From the IMG/VR virus record IMGVR_UViG_3300009184_000053, positions 1 through 56,243 of that record: a DNA stretch of 56,243 bases. The stretch is one strand, 5' to 3'. This DNA is from a virus. The position numbers and the translations under genes were made by a program. Below the pieces are notes generated by a model that saw only the letters and a list, made by a program, of their open reading frames with translations, did not search any database and was not told the origin of the DNA. This document shows positions 25,391 to 34,189 of this stretch, in pieces. Position 1 is the stretch's first letter; every line of letters begins with the position of its first letter.

Positions 25391-26533
25391 ATGAAAAATA
25401 TCCCCTCTTTTAACGAGTTTAAAAAATACGATCATCTTTTAGAATCTTCTGATGATTTATTAAGGAAAGAATTTAATGAATTAGAGAGATTAGAAATTTC
25501 TTATAACCTAAACGAGGGAAGTGCTTTAGATTCTATAAAAAGTTCTTTATCTAAATTCTTTTTGGGTCCTTTGTCTAAAACTGGTATGATAGACGAGACA
25601 AGAAAGATTATGATTGATCTAGAGATTGACCTAATAGAACAGAAGTACTCTATCGAGAAAGAAATAGAAAATATTAACGACCAAATAAGTGGTTTATCAA
25701 GATCATCAGAGAAAGAGAAATATACAGCTTTAGTTAAGGATAAGGAATCTAAAATTAAGCAGATTGAAACCTATATTAAATCGCAAAGATTAAAGATAAA
25801 AAAGTGTCAGGAACACATAAGAAATCTTATAGGTAAAAGTGAAAGAAGAAGAGAATATTACGAAACTGGCAGAGCGGAGGATGAAATAACAATAGCAGAA
25901 TTTGAATATCAATTAGCTAAATCAGAAGCAGATTCTTCTGAAATTAGAAAATATGAAGAAAAAATAGCTGCTGCTAGAAAAGAAGCTGCCGAGAAAGCTG
26001 AGAAATTTGAGGATGATTTAAAAGCAAGCTCTGAGATAGAATCTGAAGAGCCTGTCGAGCGAGTGGATGCGGAGAAGGAGAAGAAGAAAGTTTCTTCTAG
26101 AAAAGGATCTGATATTATAAAAAGAAAAAATGATTTGCAGAAAGAGATCATAGATTTGAAATCAGATCTTGAAAGGAAGCTTAAGACCCTACAAAAAAGA
26201 ATAGAAAAAGGAAACGGTAAAGCATCAGTTTCATACGTTAATAAGATGAGAATTCAACTTCTTGAATTAACATCTACACTTGATGCCAAAGTTAATCTTT
26301 TAAATGCTTTTAAGGAATTAGGGGGAAGCGAGAAAGAAATAACTTCTAAGGTTGCTAAAGAGACTGAGTTTTCTAAATTAGCAAGTAAGATTAATAGCGG
26401 AATAGTAGATGGCCAGGATGCTAATACAGGAACTAAAAAAATAATAGGATCTATTTTTTCAACGAATTCTAAAAATGGAACTGGTGAGGTAAAGATTGAA
26501 AAATTAAAAGATGCTATTAAGAAAATTCAATAG
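25391..26533 (+). CDS. Candidate capsid-internal protein, coiled-coil rich
   Basis: This 380-aa protein begins MKNIPSFNEFKKYDHLLES, a short Phe-x-x-Phe peptide like the T4 capsid-targeting sequence (MKTYQEFIAEA). Prohead-protease-type sites follow at LLE-S and at NLNE-GSALDS near residue 41. The mature part is almost entirely charged coiled coil (about 75-230 and 240-320), rich in Lys, Glu and Arg. No enzyme motif is seen. It opens the block behind the capsid gene, and I infer it is packaged in the head or belongs to the scaffold core. Confidence 0.65.
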   Translation: MKNIPSFNEFKKYDHLLESSDDLLRKEFNELERLEISYNLNEGSALDSIKSSLSKFFLGPLSKTGMIDETRKIMIDLEIDLIEQKYSIEKEIENINDQISGLSRSSEKEKYTALVKDKESKIKQIETYIKSQRLKIKKCQEHIRNLIGKSERRREYYETGRAEDEITIAEFEYQLAKSEADSSEIRKYEEKIAAARKEAAEKAEKFEDDLKASSEIESEEPVERVDAEKEKKKVSSRKGSDIIKRKNDLQKEIIDLKSDLERKLKTLQKRIEKGNGKASVSYVNKMRIQLLELTSTLDAKVNLLNAFKELGGSEKEITSKVAKETEFSKLASKINSGIVDGQDANTGTKKIIGSIFSTNSKNGTGEVKIEKLKDAIKKIQ

Positions 26534-26560
26534 AGTTATAAATTAAGTACCCAATATATA

Positions 26561-27496
26561 ATGACCTTATTAAAATTTAAAGAGTGGAATAGAGTAGATG
26601 AATCAAAGATTAGCGATAAGCTTAAGAATTGGTTTAGTGGAGCTTTCGGCGGGGCTATACATAAGCTTGATTCACTTCTATCAGAATATAAAACTTCAGA
26701 GCTAAGATTTGTTGACGAGTGGGATGAGGTTAAAACTGAGATTGATTCTTTATCTTTGGAAAGATCCCAAAAAAGAAGCGATCCTGCTGATGCTAAAAGA
26801 ATTGACAGAATGATTGATAGAAATCAAGCAATAATTCCGGCAGCAACTAAAGCTAAAGAGAAGAAGAGTGAGGAAGTTATGTTGAAAGCTAAAAATATTA
26901 TAGGAGATAATAAAAGACTTCAGAGCTATTGGGATACTAAAAAAGCTACGGTTGATTCTGAGATATCTGAAGAGATGTATAGAAGGGCTAAAAGATTAAC
27001 AGATTCAAGTTTAGCCGATGATCTTTATAGTAAGTATAAAAAAGCAGTAACTAAGGCAAAAGAAAAAGATGAAGCTTTTAAAGAGGAATATGGGGATTAT
27101 TCTTTTGGTAGAGTCCCTTCATATACTCCTGAAAGATCTTATGGATCTTATTTTGATATAGCTAAAAGATCAACTCCGGTTGATTCTGTCGGAGGTATGG
27201 AATCTAGTTTTGAGTTTCTTTCTAAATTATCAGTAGTCGAATTTGCAGAAGCAATTAAGGGATTCCCTAGGGATCAAGCTAAAAAACTTGCAATTTTTCT
27301 AATAAATGAAAGGAATGATAGATATGTTTCAATGGATATGGAAAGAGACCTTTTAAATACAGAGGTTGAAAAAAATCCAAATGATCATAAAACTAGAGAG
27401 TATGCCTCTAAAAAAATAAAAGAGATCAGAGAAAAATATATGGCTGAGATCAGAGATCTAAGATCCAAAATAACAATAATAAAAAGATATGCTTAA
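26561..27496 (+). CDS. Candidate capsid-internal protein, helical
   Basis: This 311-aa charged helical protein starts MTLLKFKEWNRVDESKISD, again a Phe/Trp-containing N-terminal peptide followed by an xxE-S junction (VDE-S). Residues 15-35 can form an amphipathic helix with Gly (NWFSGAFGGA). Coiled-coil segments follow. It ends by overlapping the next gene by 8 nt (ATGCTTAA). No known family; capsid targeting is inferred from the N-terminus and the block it belongs to. Confidence 0.6.
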   Translation: MTLLKFKEWNRVDESKISDKLKNWFSGAFGGAIHKLDSLLSEYKTSELRFVDEWDEVKTEIDSLSLERSQKRSDPADAKRIDRMIDRNQAIIPAATKAKEKKSEEVMLKAKNIIGDNKRLQSYWDTKKATVDSEISEEMYRRAKRLTDSSLADDLYSKYKKAVTKAKEKDEAFKEEYGDYSFGRVPSYTPERSYGSYFDIAKRSTPVDSVGGMESSFEFLSKLSVVEFAEAIKGFPRDQAKKLAIFLINERNDRYVSMDMERDLLNTEVEKNPNDHKTREYASKKIKEIREKYMAEIRDLRSKITIIKRYA

Positions 27497-27761
27497 ATTC
27501 GACGAATTTTTAATCAATGAAGCTGATGGCGTTCAAACTAAAATAGAGAAGCTTAAGGTTAAGCTTTCTGAAAATTTTGATGCCATAAAGGAAGCCAAGA
27601 AAATGAAGAAGCCAGGTGATCCTGCTAGTGAGATAACTAGTCTAACCAAACAGGCGGATTTGTATGCAGAGATTTCACCTGTCATGAAATCTCTTATTGC
27701 TGCACTAAAAGAAAAAGAAGCAGATAAAGCGGCAAACCCGGGAAAGCCTACATTATATTAA
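27489..27761 (+). CDS. Small candidate internal protein with T4-IP-like targeting peptide
   Basis: This 90-aa protein begins MLKFDEFLINEADG. This is the closest match in the window to the T4 internal-protein targeting peptide MKTYQEFIAEA, where the prohead protease cuts after the Glu of IAE; here the cut would be INE-A at Glu11-Ala12. The remaining 79 residues are lysine-rich helices. Size and arrangement are those of T4 internal proteins IPI-IPIII, which are packaged and ejected with the DNA. It is coupled to the previous gene by an 8-nt overlap. Confidence 0.68.
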   Translation: MLKFDEFLINEADGVQTKIEKLKVKLSENFDAIKEAKKMKKPGDPASEITSLTKQADLYAEISPVMKSLIAALKEKEADKAANPGKPTLY

Positions 27762-27775
27762 AAAATAAAGATAAG

Positions 27776-30280
27776 ATGAGTAAGAACCCCTATGTTCACA
27801 ATCCCATTGCGGAAAGACTTCTAGGAGATTATAATCAAAGACTTTTTGAAAACGAGAAGGTTGAACCTGTTATCTCTAAAATATGTGATCAGATTTTAAA
27901 TATCTTTAAGATTTTAAATTTCGATCTTGCTAAAAAGAGAGATAGAAATCCTGATGTTATGAGGGATAAACTATCGGATATCTCCACATCTAAAACGGTA
28001 AAATCATTAACTGGTAAAATTGTTGACTATGCAGACGATGCAGACGTAAGCGATTCAAGATTTGCTGAGGTTAAAAGGCTTTATATTGAAAGTTTAAAGA
28101 AATTTACAGAGGCATTAAATAGAGCATCTGAAATAAGTAAAGGAAAAAGTGATGGATTTATATTAAAGAAATTTAAGATTGATCCAACTAAAATTCAAAC
28201 AACTCTTGACTATGTTGCAAAACAAGCAGAGGAGGAAGAGGAGAAAATGTTAAAAGCTGAAGAGGAAGCTTTATCTGAATCATTATTTATTAGCGAGTCA
28301 ATTTTTACTGGACATCAGGGAAGGGTTAAGAATCTTAAAAAACTTTTAGCTAATCTTATAACTTCAGCGGAGGGAAAGGATCAGAAAGGTGGATATGGTA
28401 GAGATTGGAAGAGGGTGTTCATAGAACTAGATCAGAGAAGACAATCTTTAGATTACAATGGTGGGGGTGAGAAGAGCAAGAAGATCTTAGAGGATTTGGA
28501 AAAGCAGGTTGAAAAATTTCAGGATGAATTTAATAAAGCTTTGGTTAGCGCATCTAACAGATCACTTCAACAACTAGAAACAGACGAGGAAGTTTATACA
28601 TCATATGTTGACGTTGCTGATTTGAATCGTCAGGCTTTAGATGATTTAACTAGAGCACAAACCCAGTATTCTATTGCGGTAAAAGAAATTAAAGACGGAC
28701 ACGAATCAAGAGAAACCGAAATTAGCAAAAACCTATTCCCTTTAAAGAGAGGTGATTCTGATTCTGATAAAAAATTAAAAGACAGCGGTTTAATATATTC
28801 TATACAGACTGCAATCTGTAATGGCATTCCTTCTGTCGGTAGATTGCTCAAAGCAAAAAAAGGTTACAATGGAAAATTTGGACCTTCTACTCAGGCAGCG
28901 ATTATGACTATTCAGAAAGTTTCTGGCAATAAAAACACAAACGGTGAGATAGATAAATCCCTTTTGGATTCTATCCTTCTATCGGATTGGGTTTCATACA
29001 AAGACAAAGTTGCGATAAGAAATGCTATAGATAAAATAAAATCTCAAGTGAACGAAAGCTCTCGTTTTGGTAATCATCTAATAGGTACAAGAGAATTTAT
29101 ATTTAATTTGAACGAGGAAAAAATTTTTATAAACAACTCAGAGTTTGAAAAGGAATTAGAGACACAATACAAATCGATTGCGGGTAATGTTCAGATGCCA
29201 CAATTTGACGAATCTGATCCTATTGACAATAAACCTACAGGAGCTAGCAACTTATCTAAAAAACTAAGATCTGTATACAGTATAAAAATAGAGGCAGATG
29301 ATTTTATTAAATCCGACGGAAGCCTTAAATCTTCATATACCCAAGATTTTATATCTGCATGGAATAATGCAATTGACGAGGCTCAGCCTGTTGATGACTT
29401 TTCCTATTTTTATTCTATGGGTGGTGTATATAATATTAATCTTTCATCCACCTCTCTTAAAACACCTTGCAACTGGACAAAATGGGCTGAAGTGAGAAAG
29501 CTTAAAGATCTAAGCGATGAAGACTGTCTAGATTTTATTACAAACTATTTAAATGGATGGAAAACTTTCGGTCTGATTAGACCAGAATGGAGATATTCAG
29601 GAATAAAAGAATTGAATAAAAAAATAGGGGAAGACGCAAAAAACTCAAGAGCTTACGATAAGGTATATTCTGCTTGTAGTGACAATGGAACTGTTCCATA
29701 CATCGCTTATAATTTGCTAAGAGGTCCAGTTGCTCAATCGTTTAAATCTGTTTTGCAATTAAATGAAAAATCTCCAGATCTAGAAGATACTGATTTTTCT
29801 ATGCTAAACAATCTTATAGTTATGATTGCTAATACCGTAACTTTTGATGGAGATAAATTCGTTAGCTGTATTAAATGGATACATGATAATATTATGGGGG
29901 AGTCAACTTGTAATAGATTAGTTAAAGACTCGATAACATCTTCTATCGATGATGTTGATTCTGGCGAAATAATTCTTTTAGGATTCGAAAGTTCTAAAAT
30001 AATAGTTTCAACCAAAGAAGATCTTTTAGACAGATTGAATACTGAAGAGGTTAAAGATCCATCTAGAATGCTTTCTGGATTTTCCCCATTGATCAAAATT
30101 TCATCAGGAAAAGATCCTGAGGATGCTGGGGTTAAAGAGATTTTAGGTAAGAACCTATATTACATAGCTGCTGATATTTACCCTTCAATAGCAGCTCACG
30201 TTAAAAGAATAAACTCTACATCATTTTCGGAGATACCCCAGGTTTCTCCTTTTAAATGCGTAGATTCGGATAATCTATAA
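27776..30280 (+). CDS. Large head-block protein with peptidoglycan-binding-like domain
   Basis: This 834-aa protein is the largest in the block behind the capsid gene. Residues about 340-403 look like a PG_binding_1 domain: a GL-x-x-x-IQ lead-in, NGKFGPSTQAAIMTIQ near 365-380 and NGEIDKSLLDSIL, matching the usual G-x-x-G-x-x-T-x-x-A-(V/I)-x-x-(F/I)-Q pattern. ALSESLFISES (about 165-175) and FNLNE-E (about 445) could be protease sites. No hydrolase motif is visible. A protein ejected into the cell wall or periplasm would make sense of a wall-binding module, but a tail or tape-measure-like role is possible. Confidence 0.6.
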   Translation: MSKNPYVHNPIAERLLGDYNQRLFENEKVEPVISKICDQILNIFKILNFDLAKKRDRNPDVMRDKLSDISTSKTVKSLTGKIVDYADDADVSDSRFAEVKRLYIESLKKFTEALNRASEISKGKSDGFILKKFKIDPTKIQTTLDYVAKQAEEEEEKMLKAEEEALSESLFISESIFTGHQGRVKNLKKLLANLITSAEGKDQKGGYGRDWKRVFIELDQRRQSLDYNGGGEKSKKILEDLEKQVEKFQDEFNKALVSASNRSLQQLETDEEVYTSYVDVADLNRQALDDLTRAQTQYSIAVKEIKDGHESRETEISKNLFPLKRGDSDSDKKLKDSGLIYSIQTAICNGIPSVGRLLKAKKGYNGKFGPSTQAAIMTIQKVSGNKNTNGEIDKSLLDSILLSDWVSYKDKVAIRNAIDKIKSQVNESSRFGNHLIGTREFIFNLNEEKIFINNSEFEKELETQYKSIAGNVQMPQFDESDPIDNKPTGASNLSKKLRSVYSIKIEADDFIKSDGSLKSSYTQDFISAWNNAIDEAQPVDDFSYFYSMGGVYNINLSSTSLKTPCNWTKWAEVRKLKDLSDEDCLDFITNYLNGWKTFGLIRPEWRYSGIKELNKKIGEDAKNSRAYDKVYSACSDNGTVPYIAYNLLRGPVAQSFKSVLQLNEKSPDLEDTDFSMLNNLIVMIANTVTFDGDKFVSCIKWIHDNIMGESTCNRLVKDSITSSIDDVDSGEIILLGFESSKIIVSTKEDLLDRLNTEEVKDPSRMLSGFSPLIKISSGKDPEDAGVKEILGKNLYYIAADIYPSIAAHVKRINSTSFSEIPQVSPFKCVDSDNL

Positions 30281-30281
30281 G

Positions 30282-30290
30282 GATATATAA
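30282..30290 (+). promoter_or_regulatory. Candidate late promoter GATATATAA
   Basis: It lies 19 nt before the ATG at 30310, in a 29-nt gap right after the preceding stop. Confidence 0.5.
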
Positions 30291-30309
30291 AAAACAAAAG
30301 AATTAAGAT

Positions 30310-31044
30310 ATGGGAAATCTTTTACCGTTTGATACTTATTCATCCATACAGAAAAACAGTCAGTCTATAAATGAAAGTTTAAGATCAGGTGACTTTTCTT
30401 TTGAATCTTTGAATGAGAAGGAGCTTTTAGAGTTAGACTACATGGCAGAGACATCAGGTCTTTGCACATTTGATTTGATCTGCATGCAAGAAGGCGTGGG
30501 ATATGATAAATTAGGACGTCCTATGCAATATCAGCCAGATTATGAAATTGAAGGCCATTTATATGAGGATGAAACTGGATGGCTAGCTAAGGAAGTAAAC
30601 AAGCAAACAGCTGAGATCAAACCTAAAGTAACTGAAGCTCTTAAAGGACTTCAATTGAAGCCGACACCTGCGGTAGATTCACTTATTGGTATGTATATTA
30701 CGGGCCTTAAAAAGGCTTTAGCTAAAAATCCAAAAACAACAGGAAAACTTTTTGATATAGCTAATACACTACCTGAGCATAAAAAGGTTGTTAAAATATT
30801 ATCTAATAGCTATTCTAAAATAATTAAGGATAATGATGCTAGATTGCAATCATCTTTGTTTAGTGAAGACAATAAGGCAACAGCGGGTAATTTAGCAACT
30901 GTTCAAAATGCTATAAAAGAAGTTGTTTTCAATCTTAAAGAAGAGGGAAATAAACATGGCGAGAAAAATAAAATATCTCAATCTGTGGTTAATCCTAAAC
31001 CTTGGACGGAAGCAGATTTAAAAGCAGCAGAAGCTAAAGCTTAA
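30310..31044 (+). CDS. Internal-protein family member 1 (FDLICM family)
   Basis: This 244-aa protein starts MGNLLPFDTYSS, followed by SINE-S near residue 22, a possible protease site. Residues about 38-65 carry LDYMAETSGLCTFDLICM and EGVGYD, shared with the next gene (LDRLAEEHGICTFDLICM, EGIGYD) and in weaker form with the third (IDELVITEGRGYLDLVAI). A second shared block near the end reads FSEDNKATAGNLATVQNA. Between the two blocks the sequences differ freely. I recognise no known function; the trio looks like a phage-specific family of packaged proteins. Confidence 0.65.
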   Translation: MGNLLPFDTYSSIQKNSQSINESLRSGDFSFESLNEKELLELDYMAETSGLCTFDLICMQEGVGYDKLGRPMQYQPDYEIEGHLYEDETGWLAKEVNKQTAEIKPKVTEALKGLQLKPTPAVDSLIGMYITGLKKALAKNPKTTGKLFDIANTLPEHKKVVKILSNSYSKIIKDNDARLQSSLFSEDNKATAGNLATVQNAIKEVVFNLKEEGNKHGEKNKISQSVVNPKPWTEADLKAAEAKA

Positions 31045-31076
31045 TAATTTAAATATAAAAATAAAATAAACGAACG

Positions 31077-31811
31077 ATGAAAAATCTTTTATCTTTTGGT
31101 AGTTATGAACCAGGAAAATCCAATTCACACAGTGGAGTGAATAGCAGGATTAACGAATCTAACCTTTTTGAAAGCGTAAAGAATATAGACTTTACAAATC
31201 TTAATGAACAAGAAAAAGCTGATCTTGATAGATTGGCGGAAGAGCATGGAATTTGCACATTTGATTTAATCTGCATGAGAGAAGGCATAGGTTATGATTC
31301 ATACGGTCAGCCTTTAAACGAGGAAGAGATTGATGCTGAATATGAGTCAATTGACGAGGGATTCCTTGGTGGGCTTCTTAAGGTAGTTAAAAATGTTATA
31401 CCTAAAGCTAAATCTATTATTGCTAAGGCTAAACCTCTATTCCAGAAGGGTGGAAAGATTAGCCAGGGACTTCAAGGTGCTTTTGGTAAAGTACAAGCTG
31501 GTATAGCTAAATTAGCAGGCAAATCAAAAACTTTACAGGGATTAATAAAAAATGCAGATTCTAATCCGGAATTAGCTCAATCCGCTGATGCTTCACAAGA
31601 AGGATTAGGTAAAGTTCTTGCAGATCTTAAAGCTAACGGAGCTAAAGCTTTCTTTAGTCCTGATAATGCTGCTACGGTTCAAAATGTTGCTAGCTTATTT
31701 AATAGCACTTCTCAAACAGCTAGTGAAGTTAAAAAAGCTGCTCCTAAATTAGCAGAACCTGAAGACGCTGACGATGATGACGATGATGACGATGATGAAT
31801 CTGGAATATAA
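31077..31811 (+). CDS. Internal-protein family member 2 (FDLICM family)
   Basis: This 244-aa paralogue of the preceding gene begins MKNLLSFGSYEPG and has INE-S near residue 27. After the shared acidic N-terminal block, SIDE-GFLGGLLKVVKNV (about 90-107) changes abruptly to a basic, amphipathic, Gly/Ala-rich chain. SIDE-G has the (L/I)xE form of the prohead protease site, so the acidic part may be a propeptide. The C-terminus has FFSPDNAATVQN and then a run of about ten Asp. The pattern suggests a protein whose basic helices bind DNA or membranes once released. Confidence 0.65.
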   Translation: MKNLLSFGSYEPGKSNSHSGVNSRINESNLFESVKNIDFTNLNEQEKADLDRLAEEHGICTFDLICMREGIGYDSYGQPLNEEEIDAEYESIDEGFLGGLLKVVKNVIPKAKSIIAKAKPLFQKGGKISQGLQGAFGKVQAGIAKLAGKSKTLQGLIKNADSNPELAQSADASQEGLGKVLADLKANGAKAFFSPDNAATVQNVASLFNSTSQTASEVKKAAPKLAEPEDADDDDDDDDDESGI

Positions 31812-31833
31812 TAAAAATTAAAAATTCTAACAA

Positions 31834-32889
31834 ATGAGGAATATAGTATCCTATAGTAATATTTTTGAATCAAAAGAGGTTAAGAAAAAATCACCGCTTT
31901 TTGAAACCTGCTCATCTTTCAATTTGGACGAGGAGTTAACTGTTGAACAGCTTAGAATGATTGACGAGCTAGTTATTACAGAGGGCAGAGGATATTTAGA
32001 TCTAGTTGCAATAAAGGAAGGATGGGACGTAGAAGATATAAGCGAGGAGTATGATTATCCAGAAGACATGACTTTTGCAGAATTTATAGAGAAAGAATTT
32101 GAAGGATTAGACGAGGAGTCTTTTGCACAATGTCTTGTTGACGATCTTGGTCTAGATGATTTAAATGAGGATGAGCTAAAAGAGTTTTGCAGTTTATTAA
32201 ATGAATCTAACTTTTTTGAAGATCTCGATGAGTCTGAAATCTATGAGCTTAATGAGGGATTCTTTAAAAAAATAGGCCAAGCTTTTAAAAAAGTTGGACA
32301 GGGTATAGCTAAGGGTGTTAAATCTGTAGGACAAGGCATTAAAAAAGTAGCTCAGAATATCAAGAAGATAAGCTTAAAGGATATAGGTAAGGCTTTAAAG
32401 AAAGCTCTTCCCATTATAATAATGGTTGCTTCTATTGCTCTAACCTGTGTTGGTGTTCCTGCAGGTCTTGCTATAGCATCAAAATCTCTTGGCTTTTTAA
32501 GTAAAGGAATGAAGGTTTTACAAACTGCTCAAAAGGTTCAGAAAGCAGGAAAATTAGTATCCACGTTAAATAAAGCTAAAAAAGCTATTAAAGGACTAAA
32601 GATGGTTAAAAAGATATCATCTTTAGCTAATAAAACTAAAACGCTTAGAAAGACTTTAGATATAGTAGCTAAAGGAGCTAAAAAAATTAAACAGGATTTT
32701 GCAAAAAGAGGAGCAGAAGCTCTTGAAAGCCCGGACAATCAGCAAATAGCTGGAACCATGGCGGCAACATATCATGCTGCTACAGAAGGTGCAGATGCGA
32801 TGGCAAACGAAATGAAGGAGGTTCCTGATGATCCAGCAGTTGCAGCAAAAATGGATGCAGAGGCAGATCAAGCATCACAGCAAGCTTAA
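31834..32889 (+). CDS. Internal-protein family member 3 with hydrophobic basic core
   Basis: This 351-aa protein starts MRNIVSYSNIFES. The first 145 residues are very acidic. At ELNE-GFFKKIGQAFKK (about 140-156) the chain becomes strongly basic and amphipathic, with a hydrophobic stretch at about 192-215 (LPIIIMVASIALTCVG) long enough to span a membrane. ESPDNQQIAGT near residue 305 matches the C-terminal block of the two preceding genes. Cutting at LNE-G would release a cationic membrane-active protein from an acidic shield. This is inference from composition. Confidence 0.65.
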   Translation: MRNIVSYSNIFESKEVKKKSPLFETCSSFNLDEELTVEQLRMIDELVITEGRGYLDLVAIKEGWDVEDISEEYDYPEDMTFAEFIEKEFEGLDEESFAQCLVDDLGLDDLNEDELKEFCSLLNESNFFEDLDESEIYELNEGFFKKIGQAFKKVGQGIAKGVKSVGQGIKKVAQNIKKISLKDIGKALKKALPIIIMVASIALTCVGVPAGLAIASKSLGFLSKGMKVLQTAQKVQKAGKLVSTLNKAKKAIKGLKMVKKISSLANKTKTLRKTLDIVAKGAKKIKQDFAKRGAEALESPDNQQIAGTMAATYHAATEGADAMANEMKEVPDDPAVAAKMDAEADQASQQA

Positions 32890-32892
32890 TTG

Positions 32893-32901
32893 GATATATA
32901 A
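32893..32901 (+). promoter_or_regulatory. Candidate late promoter GATATATAA
   Basis: It lies 35 nt before the ATG at 32937, between the third family member and the next gene. Confidence 0.5.
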
Positions 32902-32936
32902 AAAAAATATATAAAACAAAATAAACAATTTTAAAA

Positions 32937-34088
32937 ATGAAAAGAATATTAACATTCTCAGGATTTGAAGACATGTACGAATCCTATGGATTTACCGATG
33001 ATATGTTAGAATACGATAGCGAAATATTCGGAGAAGATGACACTGTAGAAGATATTTTCGAATTTTGGGATAACATTGAAGCCAATCATATTAACGAAGA
33101 TACAAAAGCAGTTCCTGGCAAGAAAACACCTGGTGGTGTCCATATGGATGCTGAATATTATAAATTGTTTGAAAGCGTAAGTGTTGTTACTATTAATGGT
33201 CAAACATATATCATAGGTATACCTAAAAAAGGTGCTTCTGAAAGTGTTGATAAAATAAGCAAAAGACCTGCATTTGCAAAGAGCGGTTTATCTAAAGCTT
33301 TCTCTTGGATAAAAGATGTGGCAACTGCAGAGAAAGCTAAAAAAGCTCTTGTCTTCACAGCTAAAGCAGTAGTACTGGCACCTTTAGCTGTAGCATCTGG
33401 TATAATCGGAGCAGCATCTAGTTTGATTAAAAACGTTGCTAAGGGAGCTGTTAAAGTAACAATGAGTGCACTCCATGGTATGGGCCACATTACAAAATGG
33501 GCTGGCACTAAAGCATACAGTGCTGCAACAGCAGGATTTAATGCGATATACGATGGCTTTGTTCAAGCCGGTGCTAAAGCATGTAAAGCTATATCGGGAG
33601 CTATGAAGGGCGTTAAAAAGGGAGCAATTGCAATAGGTGGATTTGTTGCTGCATTAGGAAAAACTGCTGCCATGGTTACTGGGAGCGCAATGAAATTTGT
33701 TCTTGCTGTTGGTGTGGGTTTAGGTTTAGTAGCATGGAAGGGATTAAAATCTCTAGCTGGTGCTGCTTCTTCAGCTGCTAAATGGGTTTATGGAAAAAGT
33801 AAAGAAGCCGCACAATATATGGCAAATTCAATTAAATCAGGTCTTACGTCTGTTGTTAATGGAGCTAAAAGTGTTGCAGCAAGTGGATATAATCATGCTA
33901 AAAATGTAGCTTCTAAAGGATGGCAAGGAGCTAAAAATGTTGGATCTGCAATTTCTTCAGGAGTAGGATCTACTGTGAAATTTGCTCAAGAATACTATAA
34001 AAAAGGAAATGATGTAGTTAATAAATTATTTGGTAAATTATTTGAAAGTGATGGATATGAATTTGGTACTATAGAAATTTTCTCATAA
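32937..34088 (+). CDS. Candidate internal protein with long Ala/Gly-rich amphipathic helices
   Basis: This 383-aa protein begins MKRILTFSGFEDMYES, like the other targeting-type N-termini. Residues 1-55 are acidic, ending HINE-DTK, a possible protease site. From about residue 100 onward the chain is Ala/Gly/Lys-rich with several hydrophobic stretches (for example VLAPLAVASGIIGAASSLI and FVLAVGVGLGLVAW) and quasi-repeats such as GAKSVAASGYNHAKNVASKG. This resembles membrane-inserting or channel-forming helices. It is the last gene before a strong terminator. No known family. Confidence 0.65.
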   Translation: MKRILTFSGFEDMYESYGFTDDMLEYDSEIFGEDDTVEDIFEFWDNIEANHINEDTKAVPGKKTPGGVHMDAEYYKLFESVSVVTINGQTYIIGIPKKGASESVDKISKRPAFAKSGLSKAFSWIKDVATAEKAKKALVFTAKAVVLAPLAVASGIIGAASSLIKNVAKGAVKVTMSALHGMGHITKWAGTKAYSAATAGFNAIYDGFVQAGAKACKAISGAMKGVKKGAIAIGGFVAALGKTAAMVTGSAMKFVLAVGVGLGLVAWKGLKSLAGAASSAAKWVYGKSKEAAQYMANSIKSGLTSVVNGAKSVAASGYNHAKNVASKGWQGAKNVGSAISSGVGSTVKFAQEYYKKGNDVVNKLFGKLFESDGYEFGTIEIFS

Positions 34089-34111
34089 TATAAATCTTTA
34101 ACTTTTACACC

Positions 34112-34140
34112 AAAAGACCAGGAACCCCTGGTCTTTTTTT
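34112..34140 (+). terminator. Rho-independent terminator closing the internal-protein block
   Basis: An 11-bp perfect stem (34112-34122 with 34127-34137), loop AACC, then T residues to 34140. Confidence 0.92.
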
Positions 34141-34158
34141 ATTCTCGTGGAATTTTAT

Positions 34159-34166
34159 TATATTTG
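34159..34166 (+). promoter_or_regulatory. Candidate Bacteroidota-type promoter (TATATTTG)
   Basis: TATATTTG fits TAnnTTTG and lies 23 nt before the ATG at 34190, just after the terminator. Only the host-type element is present, not GATATATA, so the kinase/asparagine synthetase pair is probably expressed earlier than the surrounding head genes. Confidence 0.5.
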
Positions 34167-34189
34167 TGTAATATAAAAAATAAAGATCT

